DNA of 64,000 bases from NCBI RefSeq assembly GCF_015667795.1, contig NZ_JADPEL010000007.1:90745-154744 (forward strand), written 5' to 3'. A program made the position numbers and the translations under genes. This document shows, one piece after another, positions 32,393 through 40,884 of this stretch (its first letter is position 1; every line of letters starts with the position of its first letter). Under the pieces are notes generated by a model. The model worked only from the letters and a program-made list of their open reading frames with translations, ran no database searches and was not told the DNA's origin. This stretch comes from Clostridium sp. D53t1_180928_C8 (GTDB lineage Bacteria; Bacillota; Clostridia; Clostridiales; Clostridiaceae).

Positions 32393-33190
32393 ATGTTAAA
32401 AAAGACAAAATGGATATCAATGTTATTATGTTGTAGCTTATTAATGGTTGGATGTACTACAAAAAGTAATGATGATGTGACAAATGAAAAGAAGGAACCA
32501 GTAGAATTAAGTATTTCAGCGGCAGCAAGTTTAAAAGAAGTAATGGCTGACTTAGAAACAGAATATAAAAAGAGTAATGAAAATGTTACTTTAGTTGTAA
32601 ATTATGGTTCATCAGGATCTCTTCAACAACAAATAGAGCAAGGAGCACCTTGTGATTTATTCATTTCAGCAGGACAAAAGCAAATGAAAGCTTTAAAAGA
32701 TGGTGGGTTATTATTAGATGATACAACTAAAGATTTAGTAGAAAATTCTTTAGTACTTGTAGCAGCTAATGGAGTTGAAATTAATAGCTTTAATGATTTA
32801 AAGAGTGATAAAATTACTCATATAGCTGTTGGAGAGCCAGAAAGTGTACCAGCAGGTAAGTATGCAGATGAAGTTTTAACAAATACAGGAATAAAAGATA
32901 GTATTTCAAATAAATTAGTTTTTGCAAAAGATGTTAAAGAAGTTTTGGCGTGGGTTGCATCTGGTAATGCAGATGTAGGATTTGTATACTTAAGTGATGC
33001 ATTAAGCAGTGATAGTGTATCTATCGTAGAAAATGTTGATGAAGTTAATAATCATTCACCAATTACTTATCCAGTATCAGTAATAAAGACTTCAAATAAT
33101 ATTGATGAAGCAAAGAAATTTGAAGATTTCTTATTTACTGATGAAGCACAAAAAATATTTGAAAAGTACGGATATAAAGTGAATTCTTAG
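32393..33190 (+). CDS. modA: Molybdate ABC transporter substrate-binding lipoprotein ModA
   Basis: A 265-aa lipoprotein with the lipobox MVGC (Cys21) and a mature domain starting VELSISAAASLKEVMADLE. The Ser motifs SAAAS, NYGSSGSLQQQI and the C-terminal YPVSVIKTSNN and FTDEAQKIFEKYGY are typical of ModA, which captures molybdate (or tungstate) outside the cell. I place the start at ATG 32393, 8 bases after GGGAG; the longer frame from 32375 lacks a site. It is first in modA-modB-modC, followed by an unusually long structured gap before modB. Confidence 0.95.
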   Translation: MLKKTKWISMLLCCSLLMVGCTTKSNDDVTNEKKEPVELSISAAASLKEVMADLETEYKKSNENVTLVVNYGSSGSLQQQIEQGAPCDLFISAGQKQMKALKDGGLLLDDTTKDLVENSLVLVAANGVEINSFNDLKSDKITHIAVGEPESVPAGKYADEVLTNTGIKDSISNKLVFAKDVKEVLAWVASGNADVGFVYLSDALSSDSVSIVENVDEVNNHSPITYPVSVIKTSNNIDEAKKFEDFLFTDEAQKIFEKYGYKVNS

Positions 33191-33197
33191 TTTCAGG

Positions 33198-33303
33198 TGG
33201 AGTATAAGCTCCAATTGAAGATTAGAATTCTTTATCTAGGAGCGTGAGGCTGTTAACTCTATAGAGTTTTACAACCAATAGCTATAAGATAAGTCTGTAG
33301 AGT
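33198..33303 (+). ncRNA. Candidate structured cis-regulatory RNA between modA and modB
   Basis: The 140-base gap between modA and modB holds several pairings: TGGAG/CTCCA (33198-33202 with 33209-33213), a palindrome AACTCTATAGAGTT at 33255-33268, and TTATCT/AGATAA (33232-33237 with 33287-33292) closing a domain around the palindrome. ACTCTATAG can instead pair with CTGTAGAGT at 33295-33303, which excludes the palindrome hairpin. GAATTCTT is repeated at 33181 and 33225. Mutually exclusive pairings before a ribosome binding site suggest a switch, but I do not recognise a known riboswitch class, including the Moco motif. Confidence 0.4.
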
Positions 33304-33330
33304 AATAAAAAGAAGGTAAGGTTATAAGTT

Positions 33331-34008
33331 ATGGATTTTTCACCTTTATGGATATCGCTTAAAACAGCATTTCTTGCAATCATTATAACTTCAATAATAG
33401 GGATTTTTATATCTTATAAAATGGCTAATTATAAAGGAAGAGGTAGAGGATTCATTGATGGAATCTTCACTCTTCCTCTAATATTACCTCCTACTGTTAT
33501 TGGATTTTTCTTATTACTAATTTGTGGTAAGAATGGATTTGTAGGAAAAATTTTCATGAGTTTTAATAAAAATATTATATTTAGCTGGAGTGCAACAGTT
33601 ATAGCAGCAACTGTAGTTGCATTTCCAATGATGTATAGAACGTGTCGTTCTGCATTTGAACAAATAGATAAAAATATGATTTCAGCTGCAAGAACACTAG
33701 GATTAAGTGAAACTAAAATATTTTTTAAAATTGCAATTCCGCTTGCATGGCCAGGAATAATTGGTGGATTAGTACTAAGCTTTGCAAGAGCATTAGGAGA
33801 GTTTGGGGCAACATTAATGATAGCAGGAAATATACCAGGAAGAACTCAAACTATGCCAGTTGCAATATTCTTTGCTGTTGAGAGTGGAGATATGAATAAG
33901 GCTATGCTTTGGGTTTTAATTATAGTAGCAATTTCATTTATAATGATATTTTTATTAAATTACTGGTGTGATACTCAACAAAAGTTAATAGGTAATAGGG
34001 GGAGATAA
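33331..34008 (+). CDS. modB: Molybdate ABC transporter permease ModB
   Basis: A 225-aa permease with five or six transmembrane helices. It has FTLPLILPPTVIGFFLLL, the EAA-type coupling loop SAARTLGLSETKIFFKIAIP and RALGEFGATLMIAGNIPGRT, all characteristic of ModB/WtpB permeases. It forms the membrane channel of the ModABC importer. AAGGTAAGG lies upstream of the ATG. modC starts 2 bases after its stop, so the two are translated together. Confidence 0.96.
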   Translation: MDFSPLWISLKTAFLAIIITSIIGIFISYKMANYKGRGRGFIDGIFTLPLILPPTVIGFFLLLICGKNGFVGKIFMSFNKNIIFSWSATVIAATVVAFPMMYRTCRSAFEQIDKNMISAARTLGLSETKIFFKIAIPLAWPGIIGGLVLSFARALGEFGATLMIAGNIPGRTQTMPVAIFFAVESGDMNKAMLWVLIIVAISFIMIFLLNYWCDTQQKLIGNRGR

Positions 34009-34010
34009 AA

Positions 34011-35063
34011 TTGAGTTTATTTATAGATATTAAAAAAGGGTTATCTTCCTTTAATTTAGATGTTTCAATGAAAAGTAAAGGCGGTATTATAGGGTTTTTA
34101 GGGGCATCAGGTTCAGGTAAAAGTATGACACTTAAATGTATTGCAGGGCTTGAAAAGGCTGATAAAGGTAAAATAATAATAAATGATAAAGTCCTTTTTG
34201 ATTCAGAAAATAAAATAAATATAAAGACTAAAGATAGAAAAGTAGGATTTTTATTTCAAAATTATGCTTTATTTCCTCATATGACTATAAAAAATAATAT
34301 TGAAATAGGATTAAATAAAACAAGTAAAGAAGAGAAAAATAAGTTGTCAGCTAATTATATTAAAAAATTTGGATTAGAAGGATTAGAAAATAGATATCCT
34401 TGGCAGCTTTCAGGTGGTCAACAGCAAAGAGTAGCTCTGGCAAGAGCTTTAATAACATCGCCAGATATATTGCTTCTTGATGAACCATTTTCAGCATTAG
34501 ATAATCACTTAAGAGCTAATATGGAAAGAGAGCTTGTAGAAATATTGAAAGATTATGATGGAACAGTAGTGTTTGTAACTCATGATATAGCAGAAGCTTA
34601 TAGAGTTTGTGATAAAATAATAGTTTTTGATAGTGGAAAAGCAAGTGAAATCAGAGAAAAGAGTATTTTGTTTGAAAAACCATTAAGTTTGGCAGAAGCT
34701 AAAATTACTGGATGCAAAAATATATCAAAGGCTAAAAGATTAAATAGTGATTACATATTAGCTGAAGAATGGAATTTAAAATTAAAAGTTTTAGATGATA
34801 GTGTAGATAGTAGATATATTGCTATAAGATCTCATAACATTAAATTGTTTAATGATAAAGAAGATGAAAGTGTGAACGTCTTTAATATGATTATTGAAAA
34901 TATAGTTGAAAATCCTTTTGATTATACTTTATATATAAAAGAAGTTAATTCTTCTAATGTTAATTTAATTAATTTTACTATTTCAAAAGAGAAAATGAAG
35001 TTTAAAATTAATGATATAATAAAAGTAAGTTTCCAGGAAAAATATCTGTTTACTTTTAAGTAA
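34011..35063 (+). CDS. modC: Molybdate ABC transporter ATP-binding protein ModC
   Basis: A 350-aa ATPase with Walker A GASGSGKS (31-38), the Q-loop region FLFQNYALFPHMT, signature LSGGQQQRVALARAL and Walker B LLLDEPFSALD, followed by a C-terminal domain of about 120 aa. That domain starts ITGCKNISKAKR and includes YIAIRSHNIKLF, as in ModC/TOBE-type regulatory domains, though it is less clearly a MOP fold than in E. coli. TTG start at 34011 with GGGGGAG at 33998-34004. It ends the mod operon at a strong terminator. Confidence 0.94.
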   Translation: MSLFIDIKKGLSSFNLDVSMKSKGGIIGFLGASGSGKSMTLKCIAGLEKADKGKIIINDKVLFDSENKINIKTKDRKVGFLFQNYALFPHMTIKNNIEIGLNKTSKEEKNKLSANYIKKFGLEGLENRYPWQLSGGQQQRVALARALITSPDILLLDEPFSALDNHLRANMERELVEILKDYDGTVVFVTHDIAEAYRVCDKIIVFDSGKASEIREKSILFEKPLSLAEAKITGCKNISKAKRLNSDYILAEEWNLKLKVLDDSVDSRYIAIRSHNIKLFNDKEDESVNVFNMIIENIVENPFDYTLYIKEVNSSNVNLINFTISKEKMKFKINDIIKVSFQEKYLFTFK

Positions 35064-35091
35064 AATTATTAAATGAAAAGTTTTAAAATAG

Positions 35092-35123
35092 CTTAGATAT
35101 ATTATATATATCTAAGTTTTTTT
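35092..35123 (+). terminator. Terminator of the mod operon
   Basis: A perfect 10-bp stem CTTAGATATA/TATATCTAAG followed by a run of seven T residues, 28 bases after the modC stop. Confidence 0.9.
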
Positions 35124-35216
35124 ATAATAAAAAGTTCATAGTAGATTTTTAATTAGACTTATAGTTTGTATGCTATAATAAAAAATGTGAGAAGAGTAGA
35201 GGTTTGAGGTGATAAA

Positions 35217-35831
35217 ATGTATAAGAATATTATTTTTGATTTAGGAAATGTAGTTTTAGAGTATAATCCTATAGCATATTTAAAGGATAAATTAAATGAT
35301 GAAAAGTCCGAGAAAATTGCTTTAGAAAGTATTTTTAAAAGTGAAGAATGGACAATGTTAGATAGGGGTGTTATAACAGAAGAAGAGGCAATAGAACGAA
35401 TAGTTAATAGAGATATAAATAATAAAGAGATTATTGAAATAGCATTCAAGGATTGGTATCTTATGTTAAATCCATTAAAGGATACAGTGGATCTTATAAA
35501 TGAGCTTAAGAGTAATGGATATAAATTATATTATTTATCTAACTTCCATTCAAGGGCTTTTGAATATGTTACAAAAAATAATGAAATTTTTAAAACGTTT
35601 AATGGAGGTGTTGTTTCATTTAAGGAGAAACTACTAAAGCCAGAAAGAGATATTTATATAAAAATTTTAAATGATTATGATTTAAAAGCAGAAGAGTGTA
35701 TTTTTATTGATGACGTTCTTGAAAATGTTCAGGGTGCAAATAAAGAAGGTATTAAGGGAATTCACTTTAAGAACATTAAAGAGTTAAGAGAAGAATTAAA
35801 TACATGTGGTGTTTTAAATACAGAAGAGTAA
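35217..35831 (+). CDS. HAD-superfamily phosphatase (HAD-IA type)
   Basis: A 204-aa hydrolase. Motif I is FDLGNVVLEYNP, in which Asp9 is the expected nucleophile. Unlike most family members the second acid is Asn rather than Asp (DLGNV), as is usual in the YihX/epoxide-hydrolase-N branch. Motif II is YYLSNF, motif III the Lys in LLKPERDIY, and motif IV FIDDV. Related enzymes dephosphorylate sugar phosphates such as alpha-glucose-1-phosphate. First gene of a probable three-gene unit with cutC (13-base gap) and an alpha/beta hydrolase. Confidence 0.88.
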   Translation: MYKNIIFDLGNVVLEYNPIAYLKDKLNDEKSEKIALESIFKSEEWTMLDRGVITEEEAIERIVNRDINNKEIIEIAFKDWYLMLNPLKDTVDLINELKSNGYKLYYLSNFHSRAFEYVTKNNEIFKTFNGGVVSFKEKLLKPERDIYIKILNDYDLKAEECIFIDDVLENVQGANKEGIKGIHFKNIKELREELNTCGVLNTEE

Positions 35832-35844
35832 TGGAGGGAAAACT

Positions 35845-36471
35845 ATGAGCATTTTATTAGAAGCTTGTGTTGGTTGTTATGAAGAGGCTAAAAGAGCAGA
35901 AATACAAGGAGCAGATAGAATAGAGTTATGTGATAATTTAGGAGAAGGTGGGACAACTCCTTCTTATGGAACTATACATTTAGCAAAGAAAAATATTAAT
36001 ATCCCTATTGCAGTAATAATAAGACCTAGAGGTGGGGATTTTGTTTATTCAAATGATGAATTTGAAATAATGAAAAAAGATATAAAGCTTTGTAAAGAAA
36101 TAGGTGTTGAAACCGTTGTATTTGGTATATTAAATAAGGACAATACTATTGATATTGAAAGAACAAGAGAATTAGTAGAGCTATCAAATGGATTAAAGAT
36201 TACCTTCCATATGGCTTTTGATGAAATAGATGATAAGATGGAAGCTTTAGAGCAACTTATTTCAATGGGCATTAATAGAGTATTGACTAAAGGTTCTAAA
36301 ACATGTGCTGAAGATGGAAAGAATGTATTAAAAGAGCTTGTAGAAAAAAGTTCAGAAAGAATAACAATTTTAGTTGGTGGTGGAGTTACTTATAAGAATT
36401 ATAAAGAACTTGCTAAAGATATAAAATGTGTTGAAATGCATGGAAGTAAAATTGTTGGAAGTTTAAAATAA
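35845..36471 (+). CDS. cutC: CutC-family protein
   Basis: A 208-aa TIM-barrel protein beginning LLEACVGCYEEAKRAEIQGA, with RIELCDNLGEGGTTPSYG, VIIRPRGGDFVYS and the C-terminal VGGGVTYKN, all conserved in CutC. The family was first linked to copper tolerance in E. coli, but a direct copper role is disputed. Slightly shorter than the E. coli protein, which is normal for Firmicutes. GGAGGG precedes the ATG. Lies between the HAD and alpha/beta-hydrolase genes. Confidence 0.93.
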   Translation: MSILLEACVGCYEEAKRAEIQGADRIELCDNLGEGGTTPSYGTIHLAKKNINIPIAVIIRPRGGDFVYSNDEFEIMKKDIKLCKEIGVETVVFGILNKDNTIDIERTRELVELSNGLKITFHMAFDEIDDKMEALEQLISMGINRVLTKGSKTCAEDGKNVLKELVEKSSERITILVGGGVTYKNYKELAKDIKCVEMHGSKIVGSLK

Positions 36472-36510
36472 ATTAAACTCTTCCCATGTGGAAACCTAAA
36501 GGAGGTATTT

Positions 36511-37278
36511 ATGGCATATTATTTTTCTAAAGATGGTTCGAAAATTTCATATAAAGTTTTTGGAAAAGGTCCGGCACTTTTATTAGTTCATGGAATGGGA
36601 AATCGTAAGGAATTATGGGAAAAAACAGGCTGGATAGACTTATTGAAAGATTTTTTCACTGTTATAACTATTGATATTAGGGGAAATGGGCAAAGTGATA
36701 AATCATATGAAGTTGATTTTTATGATTGTAATAAAATATTAGAGGATATAGATACTTTAATTACATTGTTAGGATTTTCAGAATTTAATTATTTTGGTCA
36801 TTCTTATGGTGCAACTATTGGGCTACAGCTTTCTAAATATAATAAAAAAATCAATAGGTGTATTTGTGCAGGAACTACATTTGGAGATGAGTTTTTCAAA
36901 GTTGTTATCCCTGAGTGGATAAAAAAGTATGAAGCTTACGAAAAAATGAAGAAAAACAATATGTTTAATACAAATGAACTTTCAAATGAAGAGATTGATT
37001 GGATAAAAAGTACAGATTTGAATCTTAATATAGCTCAAATGAAGGCTTGGAGAAATTGGCCTGGAGTAGAAGTTGATGATGTTAAGTGTAAACTTGCAAT
37101 TTATTCAGGAACCAATGATAATCCAAGTGTTTTAAAAAGTATTGAAGAAAATAAGAAGAATCTTAAGAAAAATAATATTAAGTATAAGATATTTAAGAAC
37201 TTAAATCATACAGAATTAGTTAGTGAAATTAATATTGTTTATCAATTTGTCTTAGATTTTTTAATTAATATTAAATAG
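36511..37278 (+). CDS. Alpha/beta-fold hydrolase
   Basis: A 255-aa serine hydrolase with oxyanion motif HGMGN, nucleophile elbow GHSYGA (Ser98) and catalytic His233 in NLNHTEL. The acid is probably the Asp of YSGTNDNPSV. No signal peptide, so cytoplasmic. The lid region (about 125-165) is helical and charged. The substrate cannot be told from sequence; esterases and lactonases of this type are similar. AAAGGAGG precedes the ATG and it follows cutC by 39 bases. Confidence 0.87.
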   Translation: MAYYFSKDGSKISYKVFGKGPALLLVHGMGNRKELWEKTGWIDLLKDFFTVITIDIRGNGQSDKSYEVDFYDCNKILEDIDTLITLLGFSEFNYFGHSYGATIGLQLSKYNKKINRCICAGTTFGDEFFKVVIPEWIKKYEAYEKMKKNNMFNTNELSNEEIDWIKSTDLNLNIAQMKAWRNWPGVEVDDVKCKLAIYSGTNDNPSVLKSIEENKKNLKKNNIKYKIFKNLNHTELVSEINIVYQFVLDFLINIK

Positions 37279-37338
37279 AAAATTAAATTGAATTTTGTAA
37301 AACTCAAAAGGCACCTGTTATTATTGAAATAAACACAA

Positions 37339-37362
37339 AAGAGCAACAATATTGTTGCTCTT
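37339..37362. terminator. Palindromic terminator between convergent genes
   Basis: A perfect palindrome AAGAGCAACAAT/ATTGTTGCTCTT. On the minus strand it is followed by a T-rich stretch, so it best fits termination of the GNAT gene, but it may also stop the hydrolase operon. Confidence 0.72.
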
Positions 37363-37390
37363 AAATAAACTCATAGATTTGTGAAAATAA

Positions 37391-37822
37391 TTACTTATTT
37401 TCACAAAGCATCTTTTTAAAGAATATCTCTCCAACACCATCATCATTAATTCCACATAACATACCACATTCAACAAATCCCATTTTTAAATGCCATTTTT
37501 GAGGTCTTAGTGCATCAGTCATTGTTGAACTTAGAAGAGTATCTTGTCCATTGTTTCTTAAGTATTCTTCTAAGAACGTTAACATAGATTTTCCTATTCC
37601 AGAAGCTCTAAAGTCATTTTTAATAACTATATAGCTTATAAATGGAAGATGAGTCCATATGTATTCAATTTTTAAACAACCAATAACTTCATTATTACTT
37701 TCAGCAACAATAACTTCCTTCATAGAAATTTTATTTTTGATTGTATCGATGTTTTTATGTAAGTCTAACTCAACACAACTGTCTAAATCTTTAATTTCTG
37801 CAAATCTAATTTTTAAATCCAT
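37391..37822 (-). CDS. GNAT-family N-acetyltransferase
   Basis: A 143-aa acetyltransferase starting MDLKIRFAEIKDLDSCVELD. The acetyl-CoA-binding segment is RASGIGKSMLTFLEEYL (motif A), preceded by the beta strand FISYIVIKNDF. The end WHLKMGFVECGM is the usual motif B. I use the ATG at 37822 because AGGGA lies about 7 bases upstream; the TTG at 37828 is too close. The substrate is unknown. It stands alone, convergent to the hydrolase operon. Confidence 0.87.
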   Translation of the reverse strand: MDLKIRFAEIKDLDSCVELDLHKNIDTIKNKISMKEVIVAESNNEVIGCLKIEYIWTHLPFISYIVIKNDFRASGIGKSMLTFLEEYLRNNGQDTLLSSTMTDALRPQKWHLKMGFVECGMLCGINDDGVGEIFFKKMLCENK

Positions 37823-38012
37823 ATTCAATCCCTGCCTTAAATTATAATATTTACCACTAAATAATTATAAAATATATTTATAGAATTTAAAAGCTAAATA
37901 AAAAAGTTAATATAAAAGTTACATTAATAATCTATATTAATGTAATAATGGAACATAAGTATTTATTATGATATACTCTAAGAATACAAAAGATAACTTA
38001 TGAGGTGATACT

Positions 38013-39494
38013 ATGAATGGAGTAGAAAAGATAATTAAGGATGTTACCTTAACATATGAGCAAAAGGTATTATCATTAGCAAGATATGCAGAAAATAGTG
38101 TAAAGGTATTAAATATATCTGAAGCTACAGAAAAGCTAAGAGAAGAAGGTATTATATGTGATTTATTTGAAGGAAATGTTCCTTATAGACCTAGATACAT
38201 ATTACCTGATTACGAAAAATTTATGAAGGAAGGCTGTAAGTTCTTAGAACTGTCTCCTGCAACAAATATATGGGAAGCTACAACTAATTTATTAATTATG
38301 TACAAGCATGTTCCTTCAATAACATCAATGCCAGTTTATATTGGTAATATAGATTATTTATTAGAATCTTTTATAGTAGATGAAGAAGAAGCAAAACTTG
38401 CAATAAGACTATTCTTAACTCAATTAGATAGAACTATAACAGATTCTTTCTGCCATGCTAATTTAGGACCAAAACCAACTAAGGCAGCTAAAATTATATT
38501 AGAAGTTGAAAGAGAGCTAGAAAATGCAATTCCGAATCTTACTTTAAAATATAATGAAGAAACTCCTGATGATTTAGCAATAGAAGCAATTAAGACAGCT
38601 TTAATTACTGCAAAACCAAGCTTTGCTAATGATAAAATGTTTACTAATGATTTAGGAAACTATGGAATAGCAAGTTGCTATAATGGACTGCATGTTGGGG
38701 GAGGAGCACATACTTTAGTAAGAATGAGATTATCTAAGGTTGCAGAAACAGCAGATAGTATAGAAGATTTCTTTGATAACAAGCTTCCACATGCAATGAG
38801 ATGTATGGCAGAATATATTAATGAAAGAATTAGATACATAGTAGAAGAAAGTACTTTCTTTCAAACTAATTTCTTAGTTAAAGAAGGTTTTATTAATAAA
38901 AATAGATTTACATCGATGTTTGGATTAGTGGGTTTAGCTGAATGTGTAAATATATTACTTAAGGCTGAAACTTTAGAAGAAAAGTTTGGACATTCACAAG
39001 TTGCTGATGATCTAGGTGTTAGAATAATGGACTTTATGGAGGAATTCATTAATAATTTTGAAAGTAAGCATTGTAAAGTTACAAATGAAAGATTATTACT
39101 TCATGCACAAGTTGGTATTGGAGATGATATAAATATTAGTCCAGGTTCAAGAATTCCAATAGGAGAAGAACCAGAATTATGGAAACATTTAAAACAAACT
39201 GCAAGATTCCATAAATACTTTCCATCAGGTGTTGGAGATATATTCCCATTTGAAATAAATGCAATGAATAATCCAGAGTTTATTTTAAATATAATTCAAG
39301 GTGCATTTAAAGAAGGTATGAGATATTTCTCTCTTTATTCTTCAGATGCTGACGTAATTAGAATAACAGGATATTTAGTTAAGAAAAGTGAAATTGAAAA
39401 ATTAAATAGAGGAGAAGCAACTCTTCAAGATACAGTTGTTCTAGGGCAAGGTCAAGTTAATAACGGAAAAGTTCTTGAAAGAATGGTAAGATAA
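38013..39494 (+). CDS. yjjI: YjjI-family glycyl-radical enzyme
   Basis: A 493-aa protein of the YjjI (DUF3029) branch of glycyl-radical enzymes. The segments EGNVPYRPRYILPDYEKF and FLELSPATNIWEATTNLL are typical. A candidate catalytic thiyl Cys222 lies in GIASCYNGLH, and the C-terminal radical motif is IRITGYLV with Gly453, a variant of the usual RVxGY. It is much shorter than pyruvate formate-lyase. The activating enzyme YjjW follows with a one-base overlap, which secures the assignment. The reaction catalysed by YjjI is not established. Ribosome binding site GAGGTGAT. Oxygen-sensitive in its active form. Confidence 0.92.
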   Translation: MNGVEKIIKDVTLTYEQKVLSLARYAENSVKVLNISEATEKLREEGIICDLFEGNVPYRPRYILPDYEKFMKEGCKFLELSPATNIWEATTNLLIMYKHVPSITSMPVYIGNIDYLLESFIVDEEEAKLAIRLFLTQLDRTITDSFCHANLGPKPTKAAKIILEVERELENAIPNLTLKYNEETPDDLAIEAIKTALITAKPSFANDKMFTNDLGNYGIASCYNGLHVGGGAHTLVRMRLSKVAETADSIEDFFDNKLPHAMRCMAEYINERIRYIVEESTFFQTNFLVKEGFINKNRFTSMFGLVGLAECVNILLKAETLEEKFGHSQVADDLGVRIMDFMEEFINNFESKHCKVTNERLLLHAQVGIGDDINISPGSRIPIGEEPELWKHLKQTARFHKYFPSGVGDIFPFEINAMNNPEFILNIIQGAFKEGMRYFSLYSSDADVIRITGYLVKKSEIEKLNRGEATLQDTVVLGQGQVNNGKVLERMVR

Positions 39495-40327
39495 TGGTTG
39501 GTTATATTAATAAGATAATACCATTTAGTTCAGTTGATGGACCAGGGAATAGAACTGCAATTTTTCTTCAAGGCTGTAACTTTAATTGTATTTATTGTCA
39601 TAATCCAGAAACTATAAATATATGTAGTAATTGTGGATTATGTAAAGCTAAATGTCCAACAAAAGCTATAGATATTATAGATGGTTTAGTTACATGGAAT
39701 AAAGATAAATGCTGTAATTGTGATGAATGTATTAAAAGCTGCCCAAATAGCAGTAGTCCTAAAATACAAAGGCTTACTGCAGATGAGGTAATAAATGAAA
39801 TAGTAAATTACAGACCATTTATTCAAGGGATAACAGTATCAGGTGGAGAATGTACATTACAAGAAAAATTTATAATAGAACTATTTGCTAAAGCAAAAGA
39901 GATAGGATTAACTTGTTTTATTGATAGCAATGGATCAAAAAACTTTAGTGAAATGAAGGAATTGTTAGAGCTCTGTGATGGAGTTATGTTAGATGTAAAA
40001 TGCTTTGAAAATAATAACCATAAAAAGTATATTAACTTTAATAATTCAAATGTATTAAATAATTTAGAGTTTTTGGCGTCTATTAATAAGTTGTATGAGG
40101 TAAGAACAGTAGTTGTTCCTGAGATATTTAATAATGAAGAAACAGTAAGAGAAGTTTCTAAAGTAATTTGTAAGTATAATTCAAACATTAGATATAAGAT
40201 TATTTCTTTTAGAAGATATGGTGTAAGAAAAGGATTTAGTCATTTAAAAAGTCCAGAAAGTGAATATATTCAAGAACTAAAGGATATATCTAAACAAATG
40301 GGTTGCAATAATATAATAATTGTGTAG
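39494..40327 (+). CDS. yjjW: YjjW-family glycyl-radical enzyme activase (radical SAM)
   Basis: A 277-aa radical-SAM enzyme that would install the glycyl radical on YjjI. The SAM cluster motif is CxxxCxxC at Cys28, Cys32 and Cys35 (GCNFNCIYCHNPE). A ferredoxin-like insert follows with two 4Fe-4S motifs, Cys44-47-50-54 and Cys73-76-79-83. GITVSGGECTLQ is the usual activase glycine motif. Its ATG overlaps the yjjI stop (TAATG), implying translational coupling and matched production. Confidence 0.95.
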   Translation: MVGYINKIIPFSSVDGPGNRTAIFLQGCNFNCIYCHNPETINICSNCGLCKAKCPTKAIDIIDGLVTWNKDKCCNCDECIKSCPNSSSPKIQRLTADEVINEIVNYRPFIQGITVSGGECTLQEKFIIELFAKAKEIGLTCFIDSNGSKNFSEMKELLELCDGVMLDVKCFENNNHKKYINFNNSNVLNNLEFLASINKLYEVRTVVVPEIFNNEETVREVSKVICKYNSNIRYKIISFRRYGVRKGFSHLKSPESEYIQELKDISKQMGCNNIIIV

Positions 40328-40367
40328 TATAATAGATATATATAATTATAGAAAAGGAACAATTATT

Positions 40368-40775
40368 ATGATACACGAATTAACAGTATATAAATTAGGC
40401 AAATTATTAAAAGAACTTTCTAATGAGTATAATATAAACTTATTAGTTAAAAGAAAATTAAGCGGTGGATTTATTACTATAACAGGTGAAGTTGATGTAG
40501 AATATTTCCCAACAGAACAAAAGACTATAAAAGGTAACAACATAATTGGCTTAAAAGTTAAAAATAGCACTGGAGAAGCTGATTTAAAAATTACAGGAAT
40601 TAAGGATTCATTATTTAAAGTTGAAGTTGCTCCATCTAGATTAAAGGAAGTTAATATTGGTGGATTATCTATGGATAAAATTAAAGAAAGTAAAGAAGAA
40701 TGTAAAGTTAGAGTAGATGAAGATTTAATTTTTACAGTTCCTGCACCTTATGAAATAGTTGAAAAATTAATATAA
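40368..40775 (+). CDS. Hypothetical protein (135 aa) downstream of yjjW
   Basis: I use the ATG at 40368, with AAAAGGAAC upstream, not the longer frame from 40320 that overlaps yjjW. The product starts MIHELTVYKLGKLLKELSNE and then becomes beta-rich (GGFITITGEVDVEY, GNNIIGLKVKNSTGEADLKI), with no signal or membrane segment. I do not recognise it. It lies 40 bases after yjjW and before a terminator, so co-transcription with the radical-enzyme pair is possible but not shown. Confidence 0.7.
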   Translation: MIHELTVYKLGKLLKELSNEYNINLLVKRKLSGGFITITGEVDVEYFPTEQKTIKGNNIIGLKVKNSTGEADLKITGIKDSLFKVEVAPSRLKEVNIGGLSMDKIKESKEECKVRVDEDLIFTVPAPYEIVEKLI

Positions 40776-40798
40776 TACCTTATGGTTAGTTTAGTATT

Positions 40799-40826
40799 AG
40801 TGGCAGGCCTAGCTTGCCACTTTTTT
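40799..40826 (+). terminator. Terminator after the 135-aa gene
   Basis: GTGGCA (40800-40805) pairs with TGCCAC (40815-40820), followed by TTTTTTG. The probable end of the yjjI-yjjW transcript. Confidence 0.85.
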
Positions 40827-40884
40827 GTTATTATTCCATTTGTGATATAATTAAAGTTAATAAATATTTAGGAGGGTAACTTTT

